A stretch of 64,000 nucleotides of DNA from Flagellimonas alvinocaridis (lineage in GTDB: Bacteria > Bacteroidota > Bacteroidia > Flavobacteriales > Flavobacteriaceae), in contig NZ_SNTZ01000004.1 in the NCBI RefSeq assembly GCF_004916895.1, forward strand, positions 186,001-250,000, read 5' to 3'. The notes under the pieces were generated by a model. That model searched no databases and was not told the DNA's origin. It saw nothing but the letters and a program-made list of their open reading frames with translations. The position numbers and the translations under genes are program-made. The first letter of the stretch is position 1; every line of letters begins with the position of its first letter. Positions 8,748 to 17,375 of the stretch are shown here, one piece after another.

Positions 8748-9248
8748 ATGAAAAACACCGCCACCTCTATCACCCCCAATAGCTTTATCAAAACCTTATC
8801 CTTTTTGCACATGGGTATCATGGCCGGCCCAGTAGTTTTGGGCATCTTCTTTTACACCCAGGTGCAAAATCCCCATTTGGATTTTTCAGATTCGGGAGAT
8901 GTGTTTTTGGCTATCATTCCCCTCATAGCCATCACCGGTATTTTTCTGGGAGGTTTTATTTTCAAGAAAATGATCGGCAGCATTCCAAAAGACCTTGGTC
9001 TACGCCAAAAACTGGCTCGGTTTCAAACTGCCAGTATCATCAAATATGCTTTTCTGGAAGGTCCTGCCTTGTTCAGCATCGTGATTTTCCAAAATACCCA
9101 AAACCTTGCCCACTTGATTATTGCCGCCTTTTTGATTTTCTATCTTTTTCTACAAAAACCTACAAAAGATAAGGTGGAACGTCATCTTGACCTTTTGGGA
9201 GAAGAAAAAGCAAAATTTAACCGATACGATCAACCTCTGAGTGAATAA
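8748..9248 (+). CDS. small integral membrane protein, 166 aa
   Basis: Unrecognised membrane protein with four hydrophobic segments (about 22-42, 55-75, 100-118 and 124-140) and a charged C-terminal tail. No catalytic motif stands out. The four-helix layout matches small uncharacterised inner-membrane proteins common in Bacteroidota. It is transcribed alone between two minus-strand genes, with its own promoter at 8692-8721. It ends four bases before the convergent gldC stop. Confidence 0.75.
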   Translation: MKNTATSITPNSFIKTLSFLHMGIMAGPVVLGIFFYTQVQNPHLDFSDSGDVFLAIIPLIAITGIFLGGFIFKKMIGSIPKDLGLRQKLARFQTASIIKYAFLEGPALFSIVIFQNTQNLAHLIIAAFLIFYLFLQKPTKDKVERHLDLLGEEKAKFNRYDQPLSE

Positions 9249-9251
9249 TTC

Positions 9252-9584
9252 CTATTTCAACTCCATTTTCTCGGCGAAATAATCACAAAAATCCTTCATA
9301 GTCGCCGTCATTTTTTCATCTTGGGTAGCTTTCATAAAAGTATCCGCCATGGTCATCAAGGTTTGATGGAAAAACAGCTTCATTTCATCCACCGGCATAT
9401 CCTTGGTCCAAAGATCAATCTTTAAGGACTCTTTGTTCTTACTGTCCCAAACGGACAGCATCATGGCTTTGGCCTCCTCATTTTCTATACCGCCATCCTG
9501 TGCCGACCATCTGAGCTCTTCGGGAACCCTGTTCTCATCCAATCCTACCGTTAATTTTATTTCCGAAGTATGTTCTACTGCCAT
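9252..9584 (-). CDS. gldC: GldC, gliding motility protein
   Basis: Soluble protein of 110 residues, matching GldC in length and in its N-terminal SEIKLTVGLDENRVPE stretch. In Flavobacterium, GldC helps efficient gliding and is thought to support GldB; its biochemical role is unknown. The ATG follows the gldB stop directly (TAA then ATG), so the pair is one transcript. No signal peptide is seen. Confidence 0.93.
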   Translation of the reverse strand: MAVEHTSEIKLTVGLDENRVPEELRWSAQDGGIENEEAKAMMLSVWDSKNKESLKIDLWTKDMPVDEMKLFFHQTLMTMADTFMKATQDEKMTATMKDFCDYFAEKMELK

Positions 9585-10562
9585 TTATTTTCTGGGTTTG
9601 TAATTTGATTTTTTCAATAGTTCGTCGGCCGGCATATCCAAAAGTTGTTGGAGACCAACAGAATTGTTTTCCATAAAGGCCCTCACAATCTGCCATCCCA
9701 TGTAGCGACCCAATCGCCCTGGGGATTCATTGTCCAGTTCTAGACCAAATTTGGAAAAGGGTGCCGGGTCCAAAAACTTTCTATCCAATTGGGAGTCGGT
9801 ACTATAGAGCAGTTCGCGCTCTACAAAATACCGCCACATCTGTTCTTCATTTGCCGTGGCCCAATCCATTTGGTCTTGGGTATATCCAATTTTTTGTGCA
9901 TCCGTATTGGCTGGAAGCAATCTATCCTTTAGATATAGTTCCTTGCCATAATACACCATTCTCGAAAGAAAGCTTCTATTTCTGGGATAGTTGAGCACTT
10001 TCTTGGCAAAGGCACTGGCTACATCCGAGGCCAAGTACTGTTTATCCAATCCTGCCGAAATGTAGCGTTGGATGCCTTCATAAAAATGATGGTCCTGTCC
10101 CAAATAATTGTCCAATCCTACCAACAAAAGGGTATCTGTGAGGATAATACGGTCATTGTAGCGTACATCTGAAGTAAGGGTCACTACTTTAGGCACCACA
10201 ACATTGGGAAAATAATATTTAATGTGTTTAAAAAGGGATTCCAAGCTCTCGGCTTCCTGCTCAAAACTTCCAAATGCCTTATCCACTTCCCCTGAAAGTT
10301 CAACTTGAAGGGTATCGGTCAACTTGGCCACCCATATGCTGTCCGAAAACTGCGCTGGGAACAAATATGGATATTTGGATTTTAACTTTGGGATATCCAG
10401 GGGCTTTGCTTCTGCAAACTCACGATCAAACCGAAACACTTCAAGATCAATGGGAATATTGGCAATTTCCTCCTCACGCTTATCGGTTTCCTTGCATCCC
10501 AACGTTAATAAAAGAGAACCACACAAAATGTAAAAAAGAAAGTATTTAGGCAAGCACTTCAT
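9585..10562 (-). CDS. gldB: GldB, gliding motility lipoprotein
   Basis: Lipoprotein of 325 residues essential for gliding in Flavobacterium, where it stabilises the GldK-N/SprA secretion and motility machinery. The N-terminus has a hydrophobic h-region and a Cys at residue 23 (TLGC), taken as the lipidated residue. I start at ATG 10562. An open frame continues upstream to 10655 but would run into nadE and destroy the signal peptide. It is followed directly by gldC and diverges from nadE, a flavobacterial arrangement. Confidence 0.93.
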   Translation of the reverse strand: MKCLPKYFLFYILCGSLLLTLGCKETDKREEEIANIPIDLEVFRFDREFAEAKPLDIPKLKSKYPYLFPAQFSDSIWVAKLTDTLQVELSGEVDKAFGSFEQEAESLESLFKHIKYYFPNVVVPKVVTLTSDVRYNDRIILTDTLLLVGLDNYLGQDHHFYEGIQRYISAGLDKQYLASDVASAFAKKVLNYPRNRSFLSRMVYYGKELYLKDRLLPANTDAQKIGYTQDQMDWATANEEQMWRYFVERELLYSTDSQLDRKFLDPAPFSKFGLELDNESPGRLGRYMGWQIVRAFMENNSVGLQQLLDMPADELLKKSNYKPRK

Positions 10563-10595
10563 TTTTAAGGTAGCAGGGTTTAAATTTACAGGGCA

Positions 10596-10603
10596 CAAAG
10601 GTA
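10596..10603 (-). promoter_or_regulatory. -7 element for gldBC
   Basis: TACCTTTG on the minus strand fits TAnnTTTG and lies 34 bases before the gldB ATG. It supports the short gldB start. A -33 TTG at normal spacing was not found. Confidence 0.5.
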
Positions 10604-10628
10604 ATTTATTGAATCTAATTAGTACGAT

Positions 10629-11417
10629 ATGCAAACAGAAAAGGTAATAGACCATATAGTAAATTGGCTCAGGGAATATGCCACTAATGCCAAATGCAAG
10701 GGTTTTGTAATTGGTGTTTCTGGTGGAATAGACTCAGCTGTGACCTCTACCCTATGCGCCAAAACCGGGCTTGACCTTTTGTGTTTGGAGATGCCTATTC
10801 ACCAAGGTGAAAATCAGGTGACCCGTGCAGATCGGCATATTGACTGGCTCATGGAAAATTTTTCCAATGTATCTCGTCAACCTGTAAACCTGACCCCTGT
10901 CTTTGACAGTCTGGTAGCTGCCTTCCCAAAGGTTGAAAACGAAGAGGAAAGGTTTATGTCCCTTGCCAACACGCGTGCACGCCTACGCATGACCACCTTA
11001 TACTACTTTGCTGCTTTAGAAGGATACCTTGTGGCCGGAACAGGTAACAAAGTTGAGGATTTTGGTGTTGGCTTCTATACCAAATACGGTGATGGTGGGG
11101 TTGACCTGAGCCCAATTGCCGACCTCTTAAAAACAGAGGTCTATGAGTTGGGGCGGGTACTTGGAGTAAACCAAGATATTATGGATGCCGCTCCCACGGA
11201 TGGCCTATGGGGAGATAGCCGTACCGACGAAGATCAAATTGGGGCCTCTTATCCAGAATTGGAGTGGGCCATGAAAATGGATGACCAAGGAAAAATTGCA
11301 GCTGATTTCTCTGGTAGGGAAAAAGAAGTTTTCTCCATTTATGAAAGATTCAATACGGCCAACAAGCACAAGATGATTCCCATACCTATTTGTGAGATTC
11401 CAGAACAATTAAAGTGA
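10629..11417 (+). CDS. nadE: NadE, NAD+ synthase (ammonia-dependent type)
   Basis: Cytoplasmic enzyme of 262 residues that amidates deamido-NAD in the last step of NAD synthesis. The PP-loop SGGIDSA is at about 30-36 and KVEDFGVGFYTKYGDGGVD is the NaAD/ATP pocket. No glutaminase domain is present, so it uses ammonia. It is transcribed divergently from gldB, with 66 bases between them. A hairpin at 11452 probably ends the transcript. Confidence 0.95.
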   Translation: MQTEKVIDHIVNWLREYATNAKCKGFVIGVSGGIDSAVTSTLCAKTGLDLLCLEMPIHQGENQVTRADRHIDWLMENFSNVSRQPVNLTPVFDSLVAAFPKVENEEERFMSLANTRARLRMTTLYYFAALEGYLVAGTGNKVEDFGVGFYTKYGDGGVDLSPIADLLKTEVYELGRVLGVNQDIMDAAPTDGLWGDSRTDEDQIGASYPELEWAMKMDDQGKIAADFSGREKEVFSIYERFNTANKHKMIPIPICEIPEQLK

Positions 11418-11451
11418 CCTTTTGACCAAGAAAACCCAATTTAAGACGAAA

Positions 11452-11476
11452 AAAACCATAGAAATTCTATGGTTTT
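11452..11476 (+). terminator. hairpin after nadE
   Basis: AAAACCATAG and CTATGGTTTT pair around a five-base loop. The 3' arm ends in T4. The opposite strand has a longer T run, so it could stop traffic both ways. Confidence 0.6.
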
Positions 11477-11583
11477 AAGAAAAAAATTACAGTTTTACGT
11501 CATCAAATTGTTATCTTGCCTGCCATACCGTGTAGGTAAATAAGTCACTAACTAACCAAATAATTGGACTAAACTCAAACCGA

Positions 11584-12213
11584 ATGATAAAAGTATTGAT
11601 TGCCGACAATCACCCGATTGTTAGGCTTGGCATCAAACAAGTGCTTGAATCCAGCCAAGATATTGAAATCATTGCCGATGTTTCTACAACATCTGAATTA
11701 TTTGAGGCCCTCGCCAAGGTTACCCCAGATGTGGTGATGTTGGAAATGGACATTCCTGAAATTAACGGAATTGCCACCTTGAGGAAAATGAAGTTGGAGT
11801 TCCCTGACATTAAGACACTCATGTACAGTGGACAATCAGAAGATGTATATGCCCTTAGCACCATACGTGCCGGAGCATTTGGCTACCTGTCAAAAACAGC
11901 CGATTTGGATTACATCATCTCTGCAGTGAAAAAAGTAAGCGAAGGCAACATGTTCATCACCAATGAATTGGCCCAACGCCTTGCTTTTGATGAAGGCACA
12001 CAAAAACCACGTAGGTTCTTTAGAAAGCTATCCTCCAGAGAGGTGGAAGTATTAAAGCTTTTGGCCAGTGGAAAACGTAACAAAGAGGTAGCCGAAGGGC
12101 TCAATCTAAATGAAAAAACAGTAAGCACCTACAAGGCCCGTTTAATGAAAAAGTTAAATGTGGACAACTTGGTGGATCTACTGCAACAAGCTAAAGCTTT
12201 AGAACTTTATTAA
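11584..12213 (+). CDS. NarL/LuxR-type response regulator with Glu at the phospho-acceptor site
   Basis: Protein of 209 residues: receiver domain at about 1-118 and LuxR-type HTH at about 145-205 (SSREVEVLKLLASG, then NLNEKTVSTYKARL). The segment DVVMLEMDIPEINGI aligns with the usual DVVLLDxxMP, putting Glu54 (GAA at 11743-11745) where the phosphorylated Asp belongs. The second acidic residue of the Asp pocket is Asn9. Ser82 and Lys104 are kept. No histidine kinase is nearby. Phosphorylation-independent action is inferred. A terminator follows at 12243. Confidence 0.9.
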   Translation: MIKVLIADNHPIVRLGIKQVLESSQDIEIIADVSTTSELFEALAKVTPDVVMLEMDIPEINGIATLRKMKLEFPDIKTLMYSGQSEDVYALSTIRAGAFGYLSKTADLDYIISAVKKVSEGNMFITNELAQRLAFDEGTQKPRRFFRKLSSREVEVLKLLASGKRNKEVAEGLNLNEKTVSTYKARLMKKLNVDNLVDLLQQAKALELY

Positions 12214-12242
12214 ATAACCAACCCAAACAAACTAAAGCTGGT

Positions 12243-12269
12243 AAATCCTGGGCATTTGTCCAGGATTTT
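12243..12269 (+). terminator. terminator of the response-regulator gene
   Basis: AAATCCTGG and CCAGGATTT pair around an eight-base loop, and TTTTCTGTTT follows on the plus strand. It lies between this gene and the convergent dnaG stop at 12274. Confidence 0.75.
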
Positions 12270-12273
12270 CTGT

Positions 12274-14247
12274 TTAGGACAACACCCTATTCAATTTGGC
12301 GTTCAACAACTTGTTCAATTGCAGGTAGTTCATGATTTCCTCTAAAACCTCACTATTGTCCCCATTGTTGCCCTCAGTATGCTCCTGCAGTTTTTGAATC
12401 CGGTTTTTGATTAGGTTGCATCGCAAGGTCAAAATGGTTTCACCTACGAGCTGTGCCACTCCGGTTTGTTTTTCTTTCGGATAGATGTCCTTTCGTTCCC
12501 AATCGTGCAAGGTGTACTGTTCCTCTTCCATTAAAATGGAGGATACTTCGGAAATGATATCTTGGTCCAATTCAGACAAAAAGGTATTCACTGCAAAATC
12601 CTCATTCTCATTCAAACTTTCAATGAGTTTGTAGTAAATGGCTCTAAACTGTTCGTTGGTAAGTTCAATTTCATCTTCCTGAAGGTCCAAATAGACTTTT
12701 TCATACACTTTGGCCTCTATAATTTCAGGCTCTAGAACCAGCTCTCCTTCTTCGTTCTCTTTCAACACCAAGTCCTCAAACTCTTGCTTCTGGTTTCCGT
12801 AGAGCAGTAGCATCTCAATAATCTTGCGCTCCAGTTCATATTGAACATCGACCTTTTCGACCACAGGGTCATTTTTAACCACTTCAAAGGCTTTCTGTTC
12901 CTGTTTGTATGCTTTATTTACCTCCGTCGCCAATTTCTTATCAATCTGGGCCAAGGTATTGTAGAGCACAGCTTCGGAAATCGCCATTATTTTGGCACAC
13001 TCCTGAATATAGATTTCTTTTTTGATACGGTCTGGTATCTTACTGATACTGTTTACAATATCCCGAACTGTATCGGCCCGTTTTATAGGATCGTTGGCCG
13101 CTTCTTTTGTTAAAATGGAAGCCTTAAACTGGATAAAATCCTTGCCATTCTCCTCCAAATAGAGCACCAAATCCTCATAGGTATTGTTCTTTGCAAAACT
13201 ATCAGGGTCTTCACCATCAGGAAAGGTGCAGACCTTAACATTCATGCCCTGTTCCAAAATAAGGTCTATGCCTCGCAGAGATGCGCGCAAACCTGCCGCA
13301 TCGCCATCAAAAAGTACGGTAATGTTCTTGGTAAGCCTATTGATCAATCGAATCTGTTCCGGCGTAAGGGCAGTTCCACTGGAGGACACCACATTTTCAA
13401 CACCCCGCTGGTACATCTGGATGACATCGGTATAGCCTTCAACCAAAAAACAATTGTCTTCCTTGGCTATGGCCTGCTTGGCAAAGTATATCCCGTAAAG
13501 TACCTTGCTCTTGTGATAAATCTCGCTTTCTGGCGAATTGAGGTACTTGGCCGCCTTTTTATCGCTGGTAAGAATACGACCGCCAAATCCCAATACCCGG
13601 CCACTCATGGAGTGTATGGGAAACATCACCCTTCCCTTGAATCTATCGAACTTCTTGGTTTCTCCGCCAGTCTGCTCCTTAACAATGGTGAGTCCAGTTT
13701 TTTCCAGAAATTCCAATTGATAACCTTCTTCCATGGCCGACTTTGTAAAAGCCTCCCACTCATCCAAACTATATCCCAGTCCAAACTTCCTTATGGTCTC
13801 ATCGGTAAAACCGCGCTCCTTAAAATAGCTGAGCCCTATGGCTTTTCCTGGTTCACTTTCCCAAAGGGTTTTGGTAAAATATTTTTGTGCGTATTCCGAG
13901 ACCAGATACATGCTCTCCCGTTCATTGGCCTGTTCTTTTTGTTCATCGGTCTGCTCGGTCTCCTCTATTTCAATATTATATTTTTTGGCCAAGTACTTAA
14001 TGGCTTCAGGGTAGGTAAAATGTTCGTGCTCCATGAGAAAGGCCACCACATTGCCCCCTTTGCCACTACTGAAATCTTTCCAAATTTGCTTTACGGGACT
14101 GACCATAAAACTTGGGGTGCGTTCATCCGTAAAGGGGCTCAATCCCTTAAAATTGGACCCTGATTTCTTCAACTGTACAAAATCCCCAATCACTTCCTCT
14201 ACCCGGGAAGTTTCATATACCTGATCTATGGTGGTTTTTGAAATCAA
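12274..14247 (-). CDS. dnaG: DnaG primase lacking the zinc ligands
   Basis: Replication primase of 657 residues: N-terminal zinc-finger-like domain (1-100), TOPRIM catalytic core (EGYTD, then FDGDAAG) and a C-terminal DnaB-interaction region. In E. coli the ligands are C40, H43, C61 and C64. Here the equivalent residues are S37, T40, D58 and S61 (LSPFT and WKDFSSG), so no zinc can bind in the normal way. The fold marks TPSF and GKGGNVV remain. The start is TTG at 14247, giving the conserved MISK N-terminus. Confidence 0.95.
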   Translation of the reverse strand: MISKTTIDQVYETSRVEEVIGDFVQLKKSGSNFKGLSPFTDERTPSFMVSPVKQIWKDFSSGKGGNVVAFLMEHEHFTYPEAIKYLAKKYNIEIEETEQTDEQKEQANERESMYLVSEYAQKYFTKTLWESEPGKAIGLSYFKERGFTDETIRKFGLGYSLDEWEAFTKSAMEEGYQLEFLEKTGLTIVKEQTGGETKKFDRFKGRVMFPIHSMSGRVLGFGGRILTSDKKAAKYLNSPESEIYHKSKVLYGIYFAKQAIAKEDNCFLVEGYTDVIQMYQRGVENVVSSSGTALTPEQIRLINRLTKNITVLFDGDAAGLRASLRGIDLILEQGMNVKVCTFPDGEDPDSFAKNNTYEDLVLYLEENGKDFIQFKASILTKEAANDPIKRADTVRDIVNSISKIPDRIKKEIYIQECAKIMAISEAVLYNTLAQIDKKLATEVNKAYKQEQKAFEVVKNDPVVEKVDVQYELERKIIEMLLLYGNQKQEFEDLVLKENEEGELVLEPEIIEAKVYEKVYLDLQEDEIELTNEQFRAIYYKLIESLNENEDFAVNTFLSELDQDIISEVSSILMEEEQYTLHDWERKDIYPKEKQTGVAQLVGETILTLRCNLIKNRIQKLQEHTEGNNGDNSEVLEEIMNYLQLNKLLNAKLNRVLS

Positions 14248-14393
14248 TGGAATTACTCTTTGCAGCCTTTAAAGGTAGCTAAAAAACAATTTTTCGATGA
14301 ATTGCGCCCAAAGATTTCGTATCTTATAAGTATCAGGTAACCTCTGTGTTCCCAATGAACCCTAAAACACTACTTTCATATTTATAAACCGTC

Positions 14394-14702
14394 ATGAAAC
14401 ATTACCATTTTGACACTCTCTCCGAGGCTGTGAATACCTTGAGTCAAGAAGGGTACAAAGAAGATTTTGAGGCTGAAGACGATTGTATCAGGGCACTATA
14501 TTCCAAAAAAGAATACCAGCCCAACGAGCTTATCATCTTGGCTTCGTATCGTTTTGAAGGCATGACCAACCCTAGTGACCAAGCCACGGTTTTTGCCATT
14601 AAGGCCAACGATGGTGTGCTGGGCACCATGGTTATGTCCAACAGTGCAGAACACAATCAAAATGTGGATTTGATCCAAAAAATTCCTTCCAATAGACAAT
14701 AA
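14394..14702 (+). CDS. conserved hypothetical protein, 102 aa
   Basis: Small soluble protein with the conserved YRFEGMTNPSD segment near residues 54-64. Relatives across Bacteroidota are often named phosphoribosylpyrophosphate synthetase, but this protein is far too short and has no PRPP-binding motif, so I reject that name. Function is unknown. It stands alone, starting 146 bases after the divergent dnaG start and ending four bases before the convergent oxygenase stop. Confidence 0.78.
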   Translation: MKHYHFDTLSEAVNTLSQEGYKEDFEAEDDCIRALYSKKEYQPNELIILASYRFEGMTNPSDQATVFAIKANDGVLGTMVMSNSAEHNQNVDLIQKIPSNRQ

Positions 14703-14705
14703 GCC

Positions 14706-15335
14706 CTATCCAAAAAACTGACCAAGAGCAGAGGGCTGGTACAATAACCATCCGGTTAAACTAAACCTACTTTTATGGGCTTCCAGTACGGCGTGGGGCA
14801 CCTTGGCGCTTTTAAACATGACACATCTGCCCGCAATGGGCTCCACTAAAAACGATTCATTGTCGTTTTCAAAAATTTCCAGTTCACCCCCATCTCCTTT
14901 TTGCCAACCTTCATTGAGATAGATCACCACGGAGATCATCCGGTTATTCCGATTTTCAAATTGATCTAAATGCTTATCGTAATGTCCCCCGGATGGATAG
15001 TGGGCCAAATGGAATTCGTATCCGGAAAGACTTAAAAAACAATAGCGGTTGAACATGTGAATCACCTCATCGACCAGGTTCCAAAGTTCTTGGATATTGG
15101 CATCTCTTTTTCTATCCAACCAATAGGTAAAATCGCCCCGAACATTATTGTCAACATGCTTGTCCATATCCGTGCCAATGCCGGCCTCCTTAAAAACAGG
15201 AAGCTTATCAAGAAAAAAAGACCGGATTTCGGCATAGAGATCATCCCGAAGAAAATGATCAATAATCACATAATCCTTATCAGAGATATCATCCATCCAG
15301 GACAACCAATTCTCTATACTATGATAGGCTTTCAA
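14706..15335 (-). CDS. 2-oxoglutarate/Fe(II) dioxygenase, prolyl-4-hydroxylase type
   Basis: Soluble oxygenase of 209 residues. The iron triad is visible as HYDKHLD (HxD pair around residues 128-134) and the distal His in VPHAVL. The 2-oxoglutarate Arg lies in HKSRFSLTGW. The substrate is unknown. The open frame begins with TTG 15335; ATG 15296 (MDDISDKDYV) is an equally good start and would give 196 residues. Bacterial relatives hydroxylate proteins or small molecules. Confidence 0.86.
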   Translation of the reverse strand: MKAYHSIENWLSWMDDISDKDYVIIDHFLRDDLYAEIRSFFLDKLPVFKEAGIGTDMDKHVDNNVRGDFTYWLDRKRDANIQELWNLVDEVIHMFNRYCFLSLSGYEFHLAHYPSGGHYDKHLDQFENRNNRMISVVIYLNEGWQKGDGGELEIFENDNESFLVEPIAGRCVMFKSAKVPHAVLEAHKSRFSLTGWLLYQPSALGQFFG

Positions 15336-15444
15336 CTTTTTTCAAAATGTGTGCGAATGTAGAAAATATTTAAAAGCGTAGTTTTATTTTATTTGGTAAG
15401 GTATTTGATTTTCTTTTCAGGTCATCCCCAGAAAACAGTTTATC

Positions 15445-15795
15445 ATGAAAAATACGATTCCAATTCTCATATTCATACTAATCAACCAAGATCTACAGGC
15501 CCAAAAGGTGTTCCAAACCAACGCTGAATACAAGGCAGACATAACAGTGGTCGAAGTTGACCAAGAATATAAAGCCGATCTTTTGGTTTATAAAGTAGAT
15601 CGGGACTACAAAGCAAGTGGTAATGAAGGGCGTTGGTTTTTTACGGATAGGGAGTACCAGGCCGACTTTGCCATTTTCTTTGTGGAAAGGGAATATCAGG
15701 CAGATATAAAGGTGTTCATTGTTGATTCGGGTTATAAGGCAGGTTGGCGTGAAGAATCGTTAAAAAATGAAATTGAACGACTGATTAACGAGTAA
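15445..15795 (+). CDS. secreted repeat protein, DUF6150 type
   Basis: Exported protein of 116 residues. A signal peptide of about 20 residues is followed by tandem 11-16-residue repeats ending EYKAD, EYKAD, DYKAS, EYQAD, EYQAD and GYKAG, separated by alternating hydrophobic strands such as ITVVEVD and IKVFIVD. The regular pattern suggests a small beta solenoid or stacked sheet. The repeats resemble DUF6150. Function is unknown, and no partner gene is evident beyond the zinc-ribbon gene downstream, which has its own promoter. Confidence 0.8.
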   Translation: MKNTIPILIFILINQDLQAQKVFQTNAEYKADITVVEVDQEYKADLLVYKVDRDYKASGNEGRWFFTDREYQADFAIFFVEREYQADIKVFIVDSGYKAGWREESLKNEIERLINE

Positions 15796-15806
15796 TGCAA
15801 ACGTGG

Positions 15807-15814
15807 TATCTTTG
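15807..15814 (+). promoter_or_regulatory. -7 element for the zinc-ribbon gene
   Basis: TATCTTTG fits TAnnTTTG and lies 18 bases before ATG 15833. It makes the upstream GTG at 15803 an impossible start. Confidence 0.5.
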
Positions 15815-15832
15815 CGGTGTAAAATGTATTGT

Positions 15833-16081
15833 ATGATTCTTTTCTTCGGAACAAAACCTGGAAAAAAAGAGACCAAAATATTAAGGAATGTTACCTGTAC
15901 ACATTGTCAGCAAACAGGAACTCTTACAGCTGTTCAGCAATCCAATAAAGCCCATATATTTTGGATTTCCGTTTTTACCATAAACAATACCAGTTATGTA
16001 GAGTGCTCGCACTGCAAACGGATCTATTACAAAGAAGAGTTTACCCCAGAGATGGAACAAGCATTGATTTCTTCAAGATAG
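15833..16081 (+). CDS. zinc-ribbon family protein, 82 aa
   Basis: Small protein with two CxxC pairs, CTHC near residue 21 and CSHC near residue 58, typical of a zinc ribbon. The stretch between them is hydrophobic and aromatic. The N-terminus MILFFGTKPGKK is typical of this family, which is why I start at 15833; an ATG at 15824 is also in frame. The role is unknown. It converges on the polyprenyl synthase gene across a spacer that holds one REP-like hairpin. Confidence 0.78.
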   Translation: MILFFGTKPGKKETKILRNVTCTHCQQTGTLTAVQQSNKAHIFWISVFTINNTSYVECSHCKRIYYKEEFTPEMEQALISSR

Positions 16082-16120
16082 AGGCTCTTGGAAAATCGTG
16101 TAAAGCTTATTTTTATCATT

Positions 16121-16136
16121 CTCGACTGCGCTCGAA
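16121..16136. repeat. REP-like hairpin, copy A
   Basis: CTCGACTGCGCTCGAA, followed by CTGACA. The arms CTCGA and TCGA(A) pair around a six-base loop. Near-identical copies are at 41611 and 56929. It lies in the convergent spacer between 16081 and 16191. Confidence 0.7.
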
Positions 16137-16190
16137 CTGACAACTGAATGAATTTGAGTTTGAGCTTGAACTTGTCCTCTGATACGAACA

Positions 16191-17165
16191 CTACTTTTTA
16201 CGATCTACCACGTAGTTCACCATCAGAGTAAGGGATGCTTTGTAGTCTGAATCAGGGTAATTGTCCAACAAAGCAAGGGCTTGGTCCTTAAACTCCAACA
16301 TTTTTTCCACGGCATATTCCAGACCGCCCATTTCCTTCACGTAGGCGATGACTTCTTTTACCCTTTTCTTATCCTTGTTGTGTTTTTTGATGGAATTGAT
16401 CAGCCAACTTTTTTTCTCCTTATTACTTTGATTAAGCGCATAGATTAAAGGAAGGGTCATTTTTTGTTCCTTGATATCGATACCTGTGGGTTTTCCAATT
16501 TTTTCCGCACCGTAATCAAAGAGATCATCTTTTATCTGGAACGCCATTCCACATAACTCCCCAAACTTTCGGAAAGTTTCCACCTCTTCGGAATCGGGGC
16601 GGACGGAACAGGCTCCCATACTGCAGCAAGCCGCGATCAAGGTGGCCGTCTTTTGCCGTATGATATCGTAATAAACCTCTTCTGTAATATCCAAAAGTCG
16701 AGCTTTCTCAATTTGTAAAAGCTCTCCTTCACTCATATCCCGAACCGCATTGGAAATAATATGCAACAAATCGTAATCCTTGTTTTCCAAGGCCACCAAA
16801 AGTCCTTTAGAAAACAGGAAATCGCCTACCAAAACGGCAATTTTGTTCTTCCATAAGGCATTGATGGAGAAAAACCCACGCCTTTTATTGCTATCGTCCA
16901 CCACATCATCATGGACCAAACTGGCCGTATGGATCAACTCAATGATGGATGCACCACAATAGGTCCTTTCATTGACTTCGCCATTGAGCAATTTAGCGGT
17001 AAGAAACACGAACATGGGCCGCATCTGCTTGCCCTTTCGGTTAACAATGTAATAGGTAATCCTATTGAACAAAGCTACTTTGGACGACATGGATTTCAGA
17101 AACTTCTCCTCAAAAAGTTCCATTTCGTCTTCAATAGGCTCCCTAATCTGAGAAACGATTTTCAA
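16191..17165 (-). CDS. ispB: trans-polyprenyl diphosphate synthase (IspB type)
   Basis: Isoprenoid chain-elongating enzyme of 324 residues, likely making the side chain of menaquinone. The first Asp-rich motif is HDDVVDD and the second is IKDDLFDYG; both bind diphosphate through magnesium. The chain length cannot be read with confidence. The start is TTG at 17165, giving MKIVSQIREPI, the conserved flavobacterial N-terminus; no ATG fits. The upstream spacer carries a heptamer tandem repeat. Confidence 0.92.
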   Translation of the reverse strand: MKIVSQIREPIEDEMELFEEKFLKSMSSKVALFNRITYYIVNRKGKQMRPMFVFLTAKLLNGEVNERTYCGASIIELIHTASLVHDDVVDDSNKRRGFFSINALWKNKIAVLVGDFLFSKGLLVALENKDYDLLHIISNAVRDMSEGELLQIEKARLLDITEEVYYDIIRQKTATLIAACCSMGACSVRPDSEEVETFRKFGELCGMAFQIKDDLFDYGAEKIGKPTGIDIKEQKMTLPLIYALNQSNKEKKSWLINSIKKHNKDKKRVKEVIAYVKEMGGLEYAVEKMLEFKDQALALLDNYPDSDYKASLTLMVNYVVDRKK

Positions 17166-17375
17166 CGCGTTGGGTTTGGCTAATTTATTTTAAAACCCTA
17201 AAAGTAGCGAAAATGCGAGAGTTGGTCATAGGATGATGTAAGTTTTAGGACAGATGAACCAAATGCTCGATGATTGGTTGCGTATGGTTAATGGTTTTTA
17301 GTTCATCGTTATTGGGTGGTCGCTTCTTCAACTTTGAACATTGAGCTTGAGTATTGAACTTGGGTTTGGGTAAAA

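Noticed and set aside
10563-10655. Longer GldB start at 10655
   Set aside because: It would overlap nadE, cross a good -7 element and bury the lipoprotein signal peptide.
14394-14702. Phosphoribosylpyrophosphate synthetase, a name given to similar proteins
   Set aside because: At 102 residues, with no PRPP-binding motif, it cannot be that enzyme.
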